Shown here: positions 1-7,766 of the stretch, piece by piece
Position numbering within the stretch: position 1 is the first letter of the stretch
Layout of the letters: the number at the start of each line of letters is the position of its first letter
Program-made: the position numbers and the translations under genes
NCBI GenBank assembly: GCA_965217825.1
Contig: OZ244571.1
Location: forward strand, 1-64,000
Reading direction: 5' to 3'
DNA length: 64,000 nucleotides
Source of the DNA: VXNE01 sp965217825
GTDB lineage: Bacteria > Pseudomonadota > Gammaproteobacteria > Pseudomonadales > Azotimanducaceae
The notes under the pieces: generated by a model
Database searches by the model: none
What the model was told of the DNA's origin: nothing
What the model saw: only the letters and a program-made list of their open reading frames with translations

Positions 1-489
1 AATGACGACATCCGTGTCGAAGCCGAGCGTTTCATCTTCGCCGCCGGTGCGGGAAACGGGACGCTTGCCGCTGCCGCAGGTGCCGCCACCAGCATGCGTA
101 GACTTCCGTTGAAGCAGGTCCTGGTCCGCAGCACCAATCCCGAGCCGATCTTCGCGCACTGCATCGCCGGCATGCGCGCGGAGCCAGCGCTGACCATCAC
201 CACGCTGCCGGGGTATCACTACCTGGGCGGCGCGCTCGCCTCCGATGGCGCGACCCGAAGCGACGCCGAGCAGGTCGGCGCGGCCAAGCAGGAACTCGCG
301 CAAGCGCTGCCGTGGATCGACTGGTCGCAACGAACCTTCGAAACGTTGTCCATCGATCGCGCGGAACCGGACCGTCGGCGTCTCGACGGGGCGGTCGTCG
401 AAACTCATGAGAACGTCCTGATCGCGTGGCCCGGCAAGCTGACTCTCGCGCCCGACCTGGGCGATCGCGCGCTGCGCGCGCTTGCATGA
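1..489 (+). CDS. FAD-dependent oxidoreductase (DAO family), C-terminal part
   Basis: The frame is open from the first base to the TGA at 487-489, so the 5' end lies outside the window. The visible stretch starts just before FIFAAGAGNG, which matches the second nucleotide-contact strand of DAO/glycine-oxidase-type FAD amine oxidoreductases (usually V-x-A-A-G-x-x-S). After it comes a substrate-domain segment (LPLKQVLVRS, then GYHYLGGAL). The stop overlaps the start of the next gene (ATGATG), so the two are probably co-translated. The oxidised substrate cannot be told from this fragment; a sarcosine-, glycine- or amino-acid-oxidase-like enzyme is possible. Family assignment is moderately sure, specificity unknown. 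Confidence 0.65.
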   Translation, partial: NDDIRVEAERFIFAAGAGNGTLAAAAGAATSMRRLPLKQVLVRSTNPEPIFAHCIAGMRAEPALTITTLPGYHYLGGALASDGATRSDAEQVGAAKQELAQALPWIDWSQRTFETLSIDRAEPDRRRLDGAVVETHENVLIAWPGKLTLAPDLGDRALRALA

Positions 490-1241
490 TGTTGCCGCGC
501 AGGCCACTTGGCACCACCGGCATCGAGGTCTCCCTTATCGGTCTCGGTACGGTCAAGATCGGTCGCAATACCGGGCTCGACATGGCGCCGTTCGATCTAC
601 CGAGCCTGCGACAGGCGCGCAGGTTGATCGACCGCGCCTGGGACCTCGGCATCAACCTGCTGGACACCGCGGCAGCCTACGGCGAAAGCGAATCGCGGCT
701 CGGTGAGTTGCTCAAAGGCAACCGGGGACGGTGGGTGCTCTGCACGAAGGCCGGCGAGATCCACGACGACGGCAAATCCCGCTACGACTTCAGCGGACCG
801 GCGATACGCCAGAGCGTCGAAACCTCGTTGCGCCGCCTGCGCACGGACTATCTCGATGTCGTCCTGGTGCACTCCGATGGTCGCGATACGGCGATCCTCG
901 CCGATTCCGAGGCGCTCGACACGCTGAACGCGCTCAAACGGGCGGGCACGATCCGCGCCGTGGGGTTTTCGCACAAGACCGTCGCCGGCGGCAGGGCCGC
1001 CCTCGCGCGATGCGACGTGATCATGGCCGCATTGAGCTGCGGCGACCGCAGCCAGTGCGATGTCGTGCGCGAGGCTGGGGACTGCGGATGCGGCGTATTG
1101 ATCAAGAAGCCCCTGGACAGCGGCGGGGCCGCGCCGGAAACACTACGCTACGTCGCCGCCCAGCCCGGCGTATCCGGCATCGTCGTGGGCACCACCAATC
1201 TTGCGCATCTCGAAGCCGATGTCGCGGCCGTTCTCGGCTGA
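486..1241 (+). CDS. Aldo/keto reductase family protein
   Basis: A 251-residue protein starting MMLPRRPLGTTGIEVS. LGLGTVKIGRN and the INLLDTAAAYGESE segment carry the conserved Asp and Tyr of the aldo/keto reductase barrel. VLCTKAGE holds the catalytic Lys and VVLVHSDG the His region, so the D-Y-K-H tetrad is recognisable. It is shorter than the usual 300-330 residues and lacks much of the C-terminal part. The ATG at 486 overlaps the stop of the upstream oxidoreductase, which sets the start and implies translational coupling. An NAD(P)H-dependent carbonyl reductase acting with that oxidase is likely; the substrate is unknown. Confidence 0.85.
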   Translation: MMLPRRPLGTTGIEVSLIGLGTVKIGRNTGLDMAPFDLPSLRQARRLIDRAWDLGINLLDTAAAYGESESRLGELLKGNRGRWVLCTKAGEIHDDGKSRYDFSGPAIRQSVETSLRRLRTDYLDVVLVHSDGRDTAILADSEALDTLNALKRAGTIRAVGFSHKTVAGGRAALARCDVIMAALSCGDRSQCDVVREAGDCGCGVLIKKPLDSGGAAPETLRYVAAQPGVSGIVVGTTNLAHLEADVAAVLG

Positions 1242-1247
1242 TTTTTT
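1227..1247 (+). terminator. Possible weak intrinsic terminator after aldo/keto reductase
   Basis: GCCG-TTCT-CGGC forms a 4-5 bp hairpin overlapping the gene's stop codon and is followed by a run of six T at 1242-1247. The T-run is right for a Rho-independent terminator but the stem is short, so efficiency is doubtful. Confidence 0.35.
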
Positions 1248-1303
1248 CTGTTGAAATCGTCGAGTGCTATGGTAAGTACTCGCAGGATCCCCGGAGCGGG
1301 CTC

Positions 1304-1585
1304 GTGGCGGACGAAAAGGGCTTGACCAACCATGAGATCACCATCGCCTTGGCCGGCGGTGCGCTGCTGGGTCCGTTCCGCGCCACGTGGAGCACTGAGA
1401 TCCTGAGCGATGTGCGAGAGCTGACGAAGGACTACGACTCCTTTCTCCAGGGCCAGGAGCAGAAGCGGTTCAAGTACCACTTGCACGATCCTAAGAGCCA
1501 CGTCTCCCACTCCCTCATCATCGACTTCAAAAACGTCACGGCGATCTACGACCGCGTCGAGCTACACGAACCCTCCAGGGGCTGA
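1304..1585 (+). CDS. Small hypothetical protein (93 aa)
   Basis: The frame is open far upstream, but a GGAG at 1293-1296 stands 7 nt before GTG 1304, giving a start VADEKGLTNHEITIAL. The protein has balanced, non-repetitive composition and ends DRVELHEPSRG. No family is recognised with confidence; WSTEILSDVRELTKDYDSFL followed by an HDPKSH segment looks like a small alpha/beta protein. It stands alone between the aldo/keto reductase and the Fic gene, shorter than 100 residues with little 5' leader, which resembles a gene cassette. It could also be the surviving part of a longer gene. Confidence 0.5.
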   Translation: MADEKGLTNHEITIALAGGALLGPFRATWSTEILSDVRELTKDYDSFLQGQEQKRFKYHLHDPKSHVSHSLIIDFKNVTAIYDRVELHEPSRG

Positions 1586-1636
1586 CGGTCGCGGTCCAGC
1601 TTGGGCCGAGGCACGGTTCGCCGACGCATCGTTAGA

Positions 1637-1732
1637 CGCACATCATTCACTTGCGATGGCACATCATCATTGACTTGCATTCATGCGTCATGAAAAACTT
1701 GCGTTGTCACGTCACAATAAACTTGTAAGGTG
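1637..1732 (+). promoter_or_regulatory. Four direct repeats with 24-bp period upstream of the AbiEi-Fic gene
   Basis: ACTTG occurs at 1649, 1673, 1697 and 1721, exactly 24 bp apart. The bases before each copy also agree (CACATCATT, CATCATCATT, GTCATGAAAA, GTCACAATAA), giving a rough consensus CGTCATNATNAACTTGC. The array ends about 12 bp before the start codon and is AT-rich compared with its surroundings. AbiEi-type antitoxins are known to bind repeat operators in their own promoters, so an autoregulatory array bound by the N-terminal domain of the next gene is a reasonable inference. Confidence 0.7.
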
Positions 1733-1743
1733 CCACAAAGGAC

Positions 1744-3279
1744 ATGGCCACGCTTGGCGAAAAACTCGCCGCATCGCTCGCGTTGCTTGAACAGCTCCAG
1801 AAGAATGGTCGACGCGTCTTCCGCTCCGGGGAGTTCACGCGGGTTCATCGCGAGCGCCTGGTCCGTAACGGTTTCCTGCGAGAGGTCATGAAGGGTTGGC
1901 TGATTTCCTCAGGCCCGGAGACCTCCCCCGGCGATACGACCCCCTGGTACGCCTCTTTCTGGGAATTCTGCGTGGCCTATTGCGCGTCGCGTTTCGACCA
2001 GGACTGGTACCTGTCCCCGGAGCAATCCCTGCTCCTGCATGCCGAAAACACCACCATCCCGAACCAAGTCACCATCTATACGCCGAAGGGCACCAACAAC
2101 ACGGTCGAGTTGCTGTTCGGCACTTCGCTGTATGACCTCACACAAAAGCGGATGCCTCCTGCTGCCGATCTTGCCGACCGCGAAGGGCTGCGGTTATTCA
2201 CCCCGGAAGCCGCGCTGATAAAGGTCCCTGAATCCTTCTTTGCCCGCTACCCGGTCGAGGCGCGGGTTGTCCTGTCCGGGACTCGCGATGCCTCCGACGT
2301 GCTCGCCCGTCTTCTTGATGGCGGCCATTCCGCCGTCGCCGGCCGACTCGCTGGCGCCTTTCGGCGCATCGGTCGGACAGACATCGCCGACGAGATTATC
2401 CCGGCCATGAAAGCCGCCGGCTACGATGTGCGCGAAAGAGACCCGTTTACTCCAGCGCAGGGATTCGGTGCCATGAGCCGCAGTAGCGCCCCCATCGTCG
2501 GGCGCCTACACGCCATGTGGGAGCGCCTCAGGGCGCCTGTCATTGAAACATTCCCAAAAGCTCCCGGCCTGCCCGGGGACCCGAAAGCCTATCTGCGCCT
2601 TATCGACGAGATTTACGGGCGCGATGCCTACCACTCGCTGTCCATTGAGGGATATCGCGTGACCCCACAACTGATCGAGCGGATGCGCGCCAGCAATTGG
2701 GATCCGGAACATGGTGATACCGACCGGCAGAATCGCGATGCACTCGCCGCGCGCGGCTACTGGCAGGCCTTTCAGCTTGTTCGGGAAACGCTCGGCCAAA
2801 TCATGGCCGGCGGCAATCCGGGCACTTTAGTCCACGTGGCACATGGGCACTGGTATCGCGAACTATTTCAGCCCTGTGTCGCCGTCGGTTTGGTCACAGC
2901 CTCGGCGCCGGCCGGATATCGTAACGATGCCGTCTACCTGCGGGGCTCGCGGCATGTTCCCCCGCGCTGGGAAGCGGTGCGCGATGCCATGCCCGCGCTG
3001 TTCGATCTGCTGGAGCAGGAAACCGAGCCGTCCGTGCGCGCCGTACTCGGCCACTGGCTGTTCGGCTATGTCCATCCCTATCCCGACGGCAACGGTCGCA
3101 TGGCACGTTTCGTCATGAATGCGATGCTGGCCTCTGGGGGCTATCCGTGGACAGTCATCCGTCTTGAGGATCGCGATGCCTATCTCACCGCGCTTGAGGC
3201 CGTCAGCGTTGATCAGGACATTGAGGCTTTCGCGCGCTTTCTCGGGGAGCGCGTCCGGTGGTCACGGGAGCAGATCTAA
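1744..3279 (+). CDS. Fic/DOC family protein with AbiEi-like N-terminal domain
   Basis: A 511-residue protein. Residues ~10-230 resemble the type IV antitoxin AbiEi winged-helix plus C-terminal region (VHRERLVRNGFLREVMKGW, then EFCVAYCASRF and a YTPKG segment). Residues ~270-500 are a Fic domain with the complete motif HPYPDGNGR at 444-452, expected to AMPylate or otherwise modify hydroxyl side chains of target proteins. S298-L-S-I-E302-G fits the autoinhibitory [S/T]xxxE[G/N] helix, so the enzyme is probably held off until the Glu is displaced. An antitoxin-like DNA-binding half and a toxin-like half in one chain suggest a self-contained regulated effector. It is preceded by a four-copy repeat array. 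The stop overlaps by 4 bp the convergent CoA-transferase. A role in phage or stress defence is possible but unproven. Confidence 0.88.
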   Translation: MATLGEKLAASLALLEQLQKNGRRVFRSGEFTRVHRERLVRNGFLREVMKGWLISSGPETSPGDTTPWYASFWEFCVAYCASRFDQDWYLSPEQSLLLHAENTTIPNQVTIYTPKGTNNTVELLFGTSLYDLTQKRMPPAADLADREGLRLFTPEAALIKVPESFFARYPVEARVVLSGTRDASDVLARLLDGGHSAVAGRLAGAFRRIGRTDIADEIIPAMKAAGYDVRERDPFTPAQGFGAMSRSSAPIVGRLHAMWERLRAPVIETFPKAPGLPGDPKAYLRLIDEIYGRDAYHSLSIEGYRVTPQLIERMRASNWDPEHGDTDRQNRDALAARGYWQAFQLVRETLGQIMAGGNPGTLVHVAHGHWYRELFQPCVAVGLVTASAPAGYRNDAVYLRGSRHVPPRWEAVRDAMPALFDLLEQETEPSVRAVLGHWLFGYVHPYPDGNGRMARFVMNAMLASGGYPWTVIRLEDRDAYLTALEAVSVDQDIEAFARFLGERVRWSREQI

Positions 3280-4508
3280 CCTTCAAAAGAGCGGATCACA
3301 CGGCGTTCGCGCAGTTCCGCCAGTCTTGAATCGTCCAAGCCCAACCAACTCTTAAGGACTTCGTCGGTGTGCTCGCCGATGTACGGAGGGGATTCGGGTT
3401 CCGCGAGCGGGGTGTTCTGATAGCGGAAAGGCGGCGCGAGCAGCGAGATGGTCTTCCCGTCCGCTTCCTCCAGTGTCCGGACCATGCCGCGTTCGGCGAC
3501 CTCCGGCGACTGTAGCGCCTTGTCCAGTGTGCGCACCTGGCCGGCCGGTAGATCGCGCATGCGTGCGAGCCAGTGTTCCGCCGGCTGCTTCATCAACTCG
3601 CCCTCCATGATTTCCCAGAGCAGCGCCCGATTCTTGAGCCGGTCGGGAGGCTTGGCGAACCGCTCGTCGCGCGGGAGATCCGGCCGCTCGATGACGTTCT
3701 CGCAAAAGCGCGTAAACAGCCGGTTCGAAGCGATAGCCATGTAGATCGGGTCCGTTGCGGTGCGGAACAGACCGTTCGGCGTCGCGTAGATGTGCCTGTT
3801 CCCCACGCGCTCCGGCACGACGCCCATGCCAAGCCATGCCATTCCCATGTTTCCGAGCGCGGCGATCGCGGTGTCCATCAGCGCGAGATCGAGGTAGTCG
3901 CCCCGGCCCGTCTTTTCGCGCGCGATCAACGCGGCGCACACGGCGCTGGTCGCGTGTCCGGCGGTCAGCGTGTCGATGAGCGACAACGCGGTGCGCATCG
4001 GACGCCCGTCCGGTTCGCCGGTCATGGCCATCATGCCGGACTCCGCCTGCAGCACGGGGTCGTATCCGGGCCGGTCACTCATCGACCCGTGCTCGCCGTA
4101 CGCCGATATCGATACATAGATGAGCTTGGGGCAAATGGCCATGACGCGTTCGTGATCGAGCCCGAACCGATCCATCACGCCGGGTCGGAAGTTCTGCACG
4201 AGGATATCGCACTGGCGCGCGAGATCGAGCGCCAGCGCCTGTCCGGCCCGGTCCTTCAGGTCGATGGCGACGCTCTTCTTGGTGCGGTTGAACCCGATGA
4301 AGAAGGGGCTGCGCGCCGGCTGCCCGTTCTCGTCGAGTCCGCGCACGTCGTCGCCGGTGGCCGGGTTCTCGATCTTGATGACCGTCGCCCCCAGGTCGGC
4401 GAGCTGCTGGGTCGCGAGGGGTCCCGCGATGATGCGCGAGAAATCGAGAATCTTCACGCCCTTCAGAGGCGGTGTTGCGTTGGTCACTGAATCAGTCTCC
4501 GTCTCCAT
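3276..4508 (-). CDS. CaiB/BaiF family III CoA-transferase
   Basis: A 410-residue protein opening METETDSVTNATPPLKG. VKILDFSRIIAGPLATQQLA and the following LGATVIKIE are the family hallmark (R-x-x-A-G-P near the N-terminus, binding CoA). The predicted reaction moves CoA between an acyl-CoA and a carboxylic acid. The catalytic Asp lies in the LALMDTAIAALG region. The length is normal for the family. It is transcribed away from the UGSC selenoprotein gene and runs tail to tail into the Fic gene. The acid acceptor cannot be predicted; a second family member lies at 36230-37357. Confidence 0.9.
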   Translation of the reverse strand: METETDSVTNATPPLKGVKILDFSRIIAGPLATQQLADLGATVIKIENPATGDDVRGLDENGQPARSPFFIGFNRTKKSVAIDLKDRAGQALALDLARQCDILVQNFRPGVMDRFGLDHERVMAICPKLIYVSISAYGEHGSMSDRPGYDPVLQAESGMMAMTGEPDGRPMRTALSLIDTLTAGHATSAVCAALIAREKTGRGDYLDLALMDTAIAALGNMGMAWLGMGVVPERVGNRHIYATPNGLFRTATDPIYMAIASNRLFTRFCENVIERPDLPRDERFAKPPDRLKNRALLWEIMEGELMKQPAEHWLARMRDLPAGQVRTLDKALQSPEVAERGMVRTLEEADGKTISLLAPPFRYQNTPLAEPESPPYIGEHTDEVLKSWLGLDDSRLAELRERRVIRSFEG

Positions 4509-4718
4509 CCAAACCCCTCATGCAACGAGACGGCTCCCGCGTCGTCGTCGACGCTGGTTGTCTGGCGGTGCTTTCATCTTCTCGGTGCGGTTTCAGGACT
4601 GAATGCCGCCGGGTGTTGTACTGCCGGCCGAAAATCAGTCCGTGGGTCAGGATACCACCTACGCAAATCGGGCTGTAACATGAGCCCTGACCTGCGCCCG
4701 AACCCGCAAGGAGAAGAG

Positions 4719-5237
4719 ATGAAGCTCGTCGATCCCACTGTCCCCGCCGCCATACGAGAATCTCGACGGGCGCCCGCTCTGGCCAGTCTGGACGGGTTGA
4801 CCATTGGCCTGTTGACCAACGGCAAACTCAAGGCGGACATGCTCCTGACGGAAACCGCCGCCGTCCTGCAAGCCCGGTTCGGCGGTCGCGTCCTGCCGAT
4901 GGCGACCAAGGGTAGCGCCGGCGCGCCCGCTCCAGCAGATACGCTGACCAATCTCTCGATGGAGTGCGACTACTTGATTACCGCATCGGGCGACTGAGGA
5001 AGTTGCTCAACGTGCAGTTTGCATGACGGCATCACCTTCGAGCAGACCGGCAAGCGGGCGGTCGTCCTGTGTACGACACCGTTCGAAGTCACCGCGAAAA
5101 ACATGGCCCGTATGCTCGGCCTTCCCGACTATCCCTTCGCGATTCTCGATCATCCGCTGGGCAGTTGCACCGCAAGCGAACTCAAGCAAAGGGCCGCAGT
5201 GGCGTCGGAGCAGGCGGTCGGAATTCTCATGGGATGA
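4719..5237 (+). CDS. UGSC family selenoprotein (in-frame UGA at 4995-4997 = Sec93)
   Basis: An AAGGAG at 4708-4713 stands 5 nt before ATG 4719 (MKLVDPTVPAAIRESRR). The frame runs through TGA at 4995-4997 and resumes as GSCSTCSLHDGITFEQTGK, ending at TGA 5235-5237, for a total of 172 residues. The ECDYLITASGD segment followed by U-G-S-C is the diagnostic motif of the UGSC selenoprotein family, and both flanks (SLDGLTIGLLTNGK; FEVTAKNMARMLGLPDYP; HPLGSCT) fit the family. A hairpin with a G-first apical loop 19 nt after the UGA looks like a bacterial SECIS. Function is unknown; U93/C96 suggests thiol/selenol redox chemistry. Ordinary annotation would give two fragments, 4719-4997 and 5019-5237. 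The convergent gene at 5243-6292 may be its partner. Confidence 0.92.
5004..5031 (+). promoter_or_regulatory. Putative bacterial SECIS element of the UGSC gene
   Basis: GUGCA (5012-5016), loop GUU (5017-5019) and UGCAU (5020-5024) form a 5-bp stem with a 3-nt loop. The helix can continue outward with C5011-G5025 and, beyond mismatches, C5008-G5028, U5007-G5029 and G5005-C5030. The loop starts with G and lies 19 nt after the UGA, within the 16-37 nt range described for bacterial SECIS. The loop and its closing A-U pair are the same as in the element at 38176-38192, as expected if one SelB reads both. Confidence 0.75.
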
Positions 5238-5242
5238 CCTGA

Positions 5243-6292
5243 TCAGCAGTCGATGCACACCCCGATGGGCTGGGTCTGCATGATGGATCCCCTGCCTCGG
5301 CTCCAAGACGGTATGAACGCCGAATGGCCGCCCCCGTCGCCCCCGCCCACGGTGACGAGAATGTCCTCGGGGTTCAGGCCCCGGTGAAAGTCCTGCCTGC
5401 CTTGGCGCTCGTATTCGCGGAGCACAAACTTGCCGATCCGTTCCATGCCCTCCCTGGGCCGCCTCGCGTGCTCGAAGAGGTACTGTTTCACCATCGCTCT
5501 CGTCCAGCCGCCCCGAGCGATGATCTCGACGTGTTCCGGACAAACCACCACCACGCTCTGCCCCGTCGTGATGCAGCCGTAGTTCGCCATGGCGTCGGCT
5601 ATTGTGTCCAGAATCGCCTCCGGCGTGTTGCCGCCGTGGTTTTCCACATTGATGAACCCGGCGCCCGCGAAAACCGTGACTGAACTGACGCCTTCGGAAT
5701 AACCGAATTCTTCACATAACGGGAGCCACGGGTTCCTGTCCGCCCGCTCGGCAATGCAGAAGCTGTATTTCCCGGGGTGACCCTGCGTTGATCTGTCGGC
5801 CACGCCGGGCAACGTCCGGAAGACGTTCAGCAGCGTCAGTCGGACAGTGCGGCCGATGGTCGCATTGGCGCGATTTCCCGGGCCGAAGAGGTTCCCGCCC
5901 GCATTCATGCCGATGTCGTCGACGATGGGTCCGCTGACGATGAGCAGGTGTCCCGAGCCGCCGGTGCTCACCGAGCTGGCGTGGAAATTGAAGGCCTCGC
6001 GGTCCATCGCTTCGAAGGCGGCCACGATGACCGGAAAGTACTCGGGCAGACAGCCGGCCATCACCGCATTCACCGCCGCGGCGCGGATGGTCAGCTCCAG
6101 TCCGGTCGCGGGATGATGCGCGAGAACGGTTTCCGGAGGTCTGCCTTCCATCGCAATCATGGCCTCGACACGGCTCGCTTCCGGCGGCACGACCGGCAAG
6201 CCGTCGGTCCAGCCCTGTTCATAGCAGTAGTCGATGGCCTGCAATACGTCGTCGGGAACTTCGTGGACCTTGTCGGTTGCACCAGTGGCCAT
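5243..6292 (-). CDS. Uncharacterised protein, probable partner of the UGSC selenoprotein
   Basis: A 349-residue protein. Start chosen at ATG 6292 (MATGATDKVHEVPDDVL) behind GAAAGG; a TTG at 6355 would add 21 residues. Recognisable conserved-looking blocks are GWTDGLPVVPPEASRVEAM, FNFHASSVSTGGSGHLLIV and NAGGNLFGPGNRANATIGR. The protein is rich in Gly near the C-terminus and ends GVCIDC, a CxxC at the very end. I cannot name a family. Its stop is only 5 bp from the stop of the UGSC gene on the other strand, so the genes are convergent neighbours. A functional link to the UGSC protein is inferred from position and from the terminal CxxC, which could exchange disulfides with a selenol protein. 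Confidence 0.75.
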   Translation of the reverse strand: MATGATDKVHEVPDDVLQAIDYCYEQGWTDGLPVVPPEASRVEAMIAMEGRPPETVLAHHPATGLELTIRAAAVNAVMAGCLPEYFPVIVAAFEAMDREAFNFHASSVSTGGSGHLLIVSGPIVDDIGMNAGGNLFGPGNRANATIGRTVRLTLLNVFRTLPGVADRSTQGHPGKYSFCIAERADRNPWLPLCEEFGYSEGVSSVTVFAGAGFINVENHGGNTPEAILDTIADAMANYGCITTGQSVVVVCPEHVEIIARGGWTRAMVKQYLFEHARRPREGMERIGKFVLREYERQGRQDFHRGLNPEDILVTVGGGDGGGHSAFIPSWSRGRGSIMQTQPIGVCIDC

Positions 6293-6482
6293 GCGCTCGT
6301 GCCTTTCAGAGTGGCTAAGGGCTTCATGCTCCGACTTGTGCGAGGGCGTCGTCAAGCGGAGCGCGAACCCCCGGCTACGAAACCAACACGCATGACGTTA
6401 CGCTGTCGCTGCCCGATCCAGGCTTCAACCCACCGCTCAGGCGGCCCGAAACGAGACGAGCTCACCCAAGCAAGGGAAGCCC

Positions 6483-7766
6483 ATGACTACACATGCCCTC
6501 CTCCATCGCCGCGAGCGCCTGCTCGGCCAGCGGATGCCGCTGTTCTACTCGGAACCGGTGCACATCGTTCGGGGCGAGGGCATCTGGCTGCACGACGCAT
6601 CCGGGAAACAGTACATGGACCTGTACAACAACGTGCCCTGCGTGGGGCATGCGAACCCTCGGGTAGCGGCAGCGATGCAGGCCCAGGCCGGCACGTTGAA
6701 CGTGCACAGCCGGTATCTGCACGAGGCGATCCTGGACTACGCAGAGCGACTCACCGATCTGCATGCCGAAACCCTCACCCGGGCGGTATTTTGCTGCACG
6801 GGCACCGAGGCGAGCGAAATCGCCCTCCTGATGGCGCGGGCGGCTACCGACGGCAGGGGCATCATCTGCACAGATGGCTGCTACCACGGCAACAGCACCG
6901 AGGTCCGGCGACTGTCCAATGCGCGACGCGATGCGGATGGCAATCCGGAGATCCGCGCGATCCCCTACCCGCAACGGTACCGCCCCCTCGATCCCTCCGT
7001 ATCCGAGGCCGAACTCACCGAGCTGTACCTCGCGCGGGTGCGCGAGGGCATCGCCGACTTTGCCAGGCACGACACACCGTTTGCCGGAATGTTCGTCTGT
7101 TCCCTGCTTGTCAACGAGGGACTGCCCGACATTCCCGGCGGTTTCATGCCCCGGGCCGCGGCGATCGTGCGCGAGGCCGGCGGGGTATTCATCGCAGACG
7201 AGGTCCAGGCGGGGTTCTGCCGCAGCGGTAGATGGTGGGGTTACGAGACTTCCGACTTCGTCCCGGACATCGTCACCATGGGCAAGCCCATGGGGGCGGG
7301 CCTGCCGCTCGCCGGCGTCGTCGCGCGCCCGGAGCTGGTCGATGCGTTCCGCGAGAAGACCGGGTATTTCAATACCTTCGCATCGTCTCCGCTGCAGGCC
7401 GCCGTCGGCATGGCTGTCCTCGACGAGTTGGAGGAGCGCGGGTTGCTGGACAACGTCGTGGAAGTCGGCGGGTACCTTCGCGCGGCGCTCGATCAACTGC
7501 GGACCGATCACGAGTGCATGGGAGACATCCGCGGGCATGGGCTTGCGCTGGGAGTGGACTGGGTGACCGATCGCGCGTCCAGGGCACCGGATCGACGCGG
7601 CGTCGGATGGGTCGTCAACCGGCTCAAGGACAAGGGATTCCTTACCGGTAGCGCGGGATCTCTCGGCAACGTGCTGAAGCTCAGGCCGCCGCTCGTGTTC
7701 TCGAAAGGCAATGCAGACCTGTTTCTGAACGCGTTCTCGGAGACTCTGAGAGAACTCCATGGCTGA
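6483..7766 (+). CDS. Class III PLP-dependent aminotransferase / phospho-lyase-like
   Basis: A 427-residue protein (MTTHALLHRRERLLGQRMP). Fold-type I landmarks are the CCTGTEASEIALLMARAA cofactor loop, FIADEVQAGF (Asp holding the PLP ring) and TMGKPMGAG with the Schiff-base Lys at about 268. The length is typical of class III. The stop overlaps the next gene by 8 bp, so an operon with an aminoglycoside-phosphotransferase-fold kinase is clear. That pairing is known in metazoans for hydroxylysine kinase with 5-phosphohydroxylysine phospho-lyase, and in bacteria as kinase/aminotransferase fusions, so a phosphorylate-then-eliminate pathway is plausible. A simple omega-aminotransferase remains the alternative. 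Confidence 0.9.
   Translation: MTTHALLHRRERLLGQRMPLFYSEPVHIVRGEGIWLHDASGKQYMDLYNNVPCVGHANPRVAAAMQAQAGTLNVHSRYLHEAILDYAERLTDLHAETLTRAVFCCTGTEASEIALLMARAATDGRGIICTDGCYHGNSTEVRRLSNARRDADGNPEIRAIPYPQRYRPLDPSVSEAELTELYLARVREGIADFARHDTPFAGMFVCSLLVNEGLPDIPGGFMPRAAAIVREAGGVFIADEVQAGFCRSGRWWGYETSDFVPDIVTMGKPMGAGLPLAGVVARPELVDAFREKTGYFNTFASSPLQAAVGMAVLDELEERGLLDNVVEVGGYLRAALDQLRTDHECMGDIRGHGLALGVDWVTDRASRAPDRRGVGWVVNRLKDKGFLTGSAGSLGNVLKLRPPLVFSKGNADLFLNAFSETLRELHG

Noticed and set aside
1561..1637. Complete integron attC site
   Set aside because: Only the GTTRRRY side is present; no matching RYYYAAC partner and no convincing paired L boxes were found upstream, and no integrase is in the window. Kept only as a low-interest finding.
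4594..4641. Riboswitch before the UGSC gene
   Set aside because: GGACTG and CAGTCC (4596-4601, 4636-4641) can pair around a GC-rich interior, but no known riboswitch consensus fits and the hairpin is about 80 bases from the start codon.
5243..5245. Third selenocysteine: UGA after CIDC in the UGSC neighbour
   Set aside because: Reading on gives SGHPMRIPTACSDA, which merely reads antisense to the UGSC gene, and no hairpin with a GUU-type apex follows. It is treated as a normal stop.
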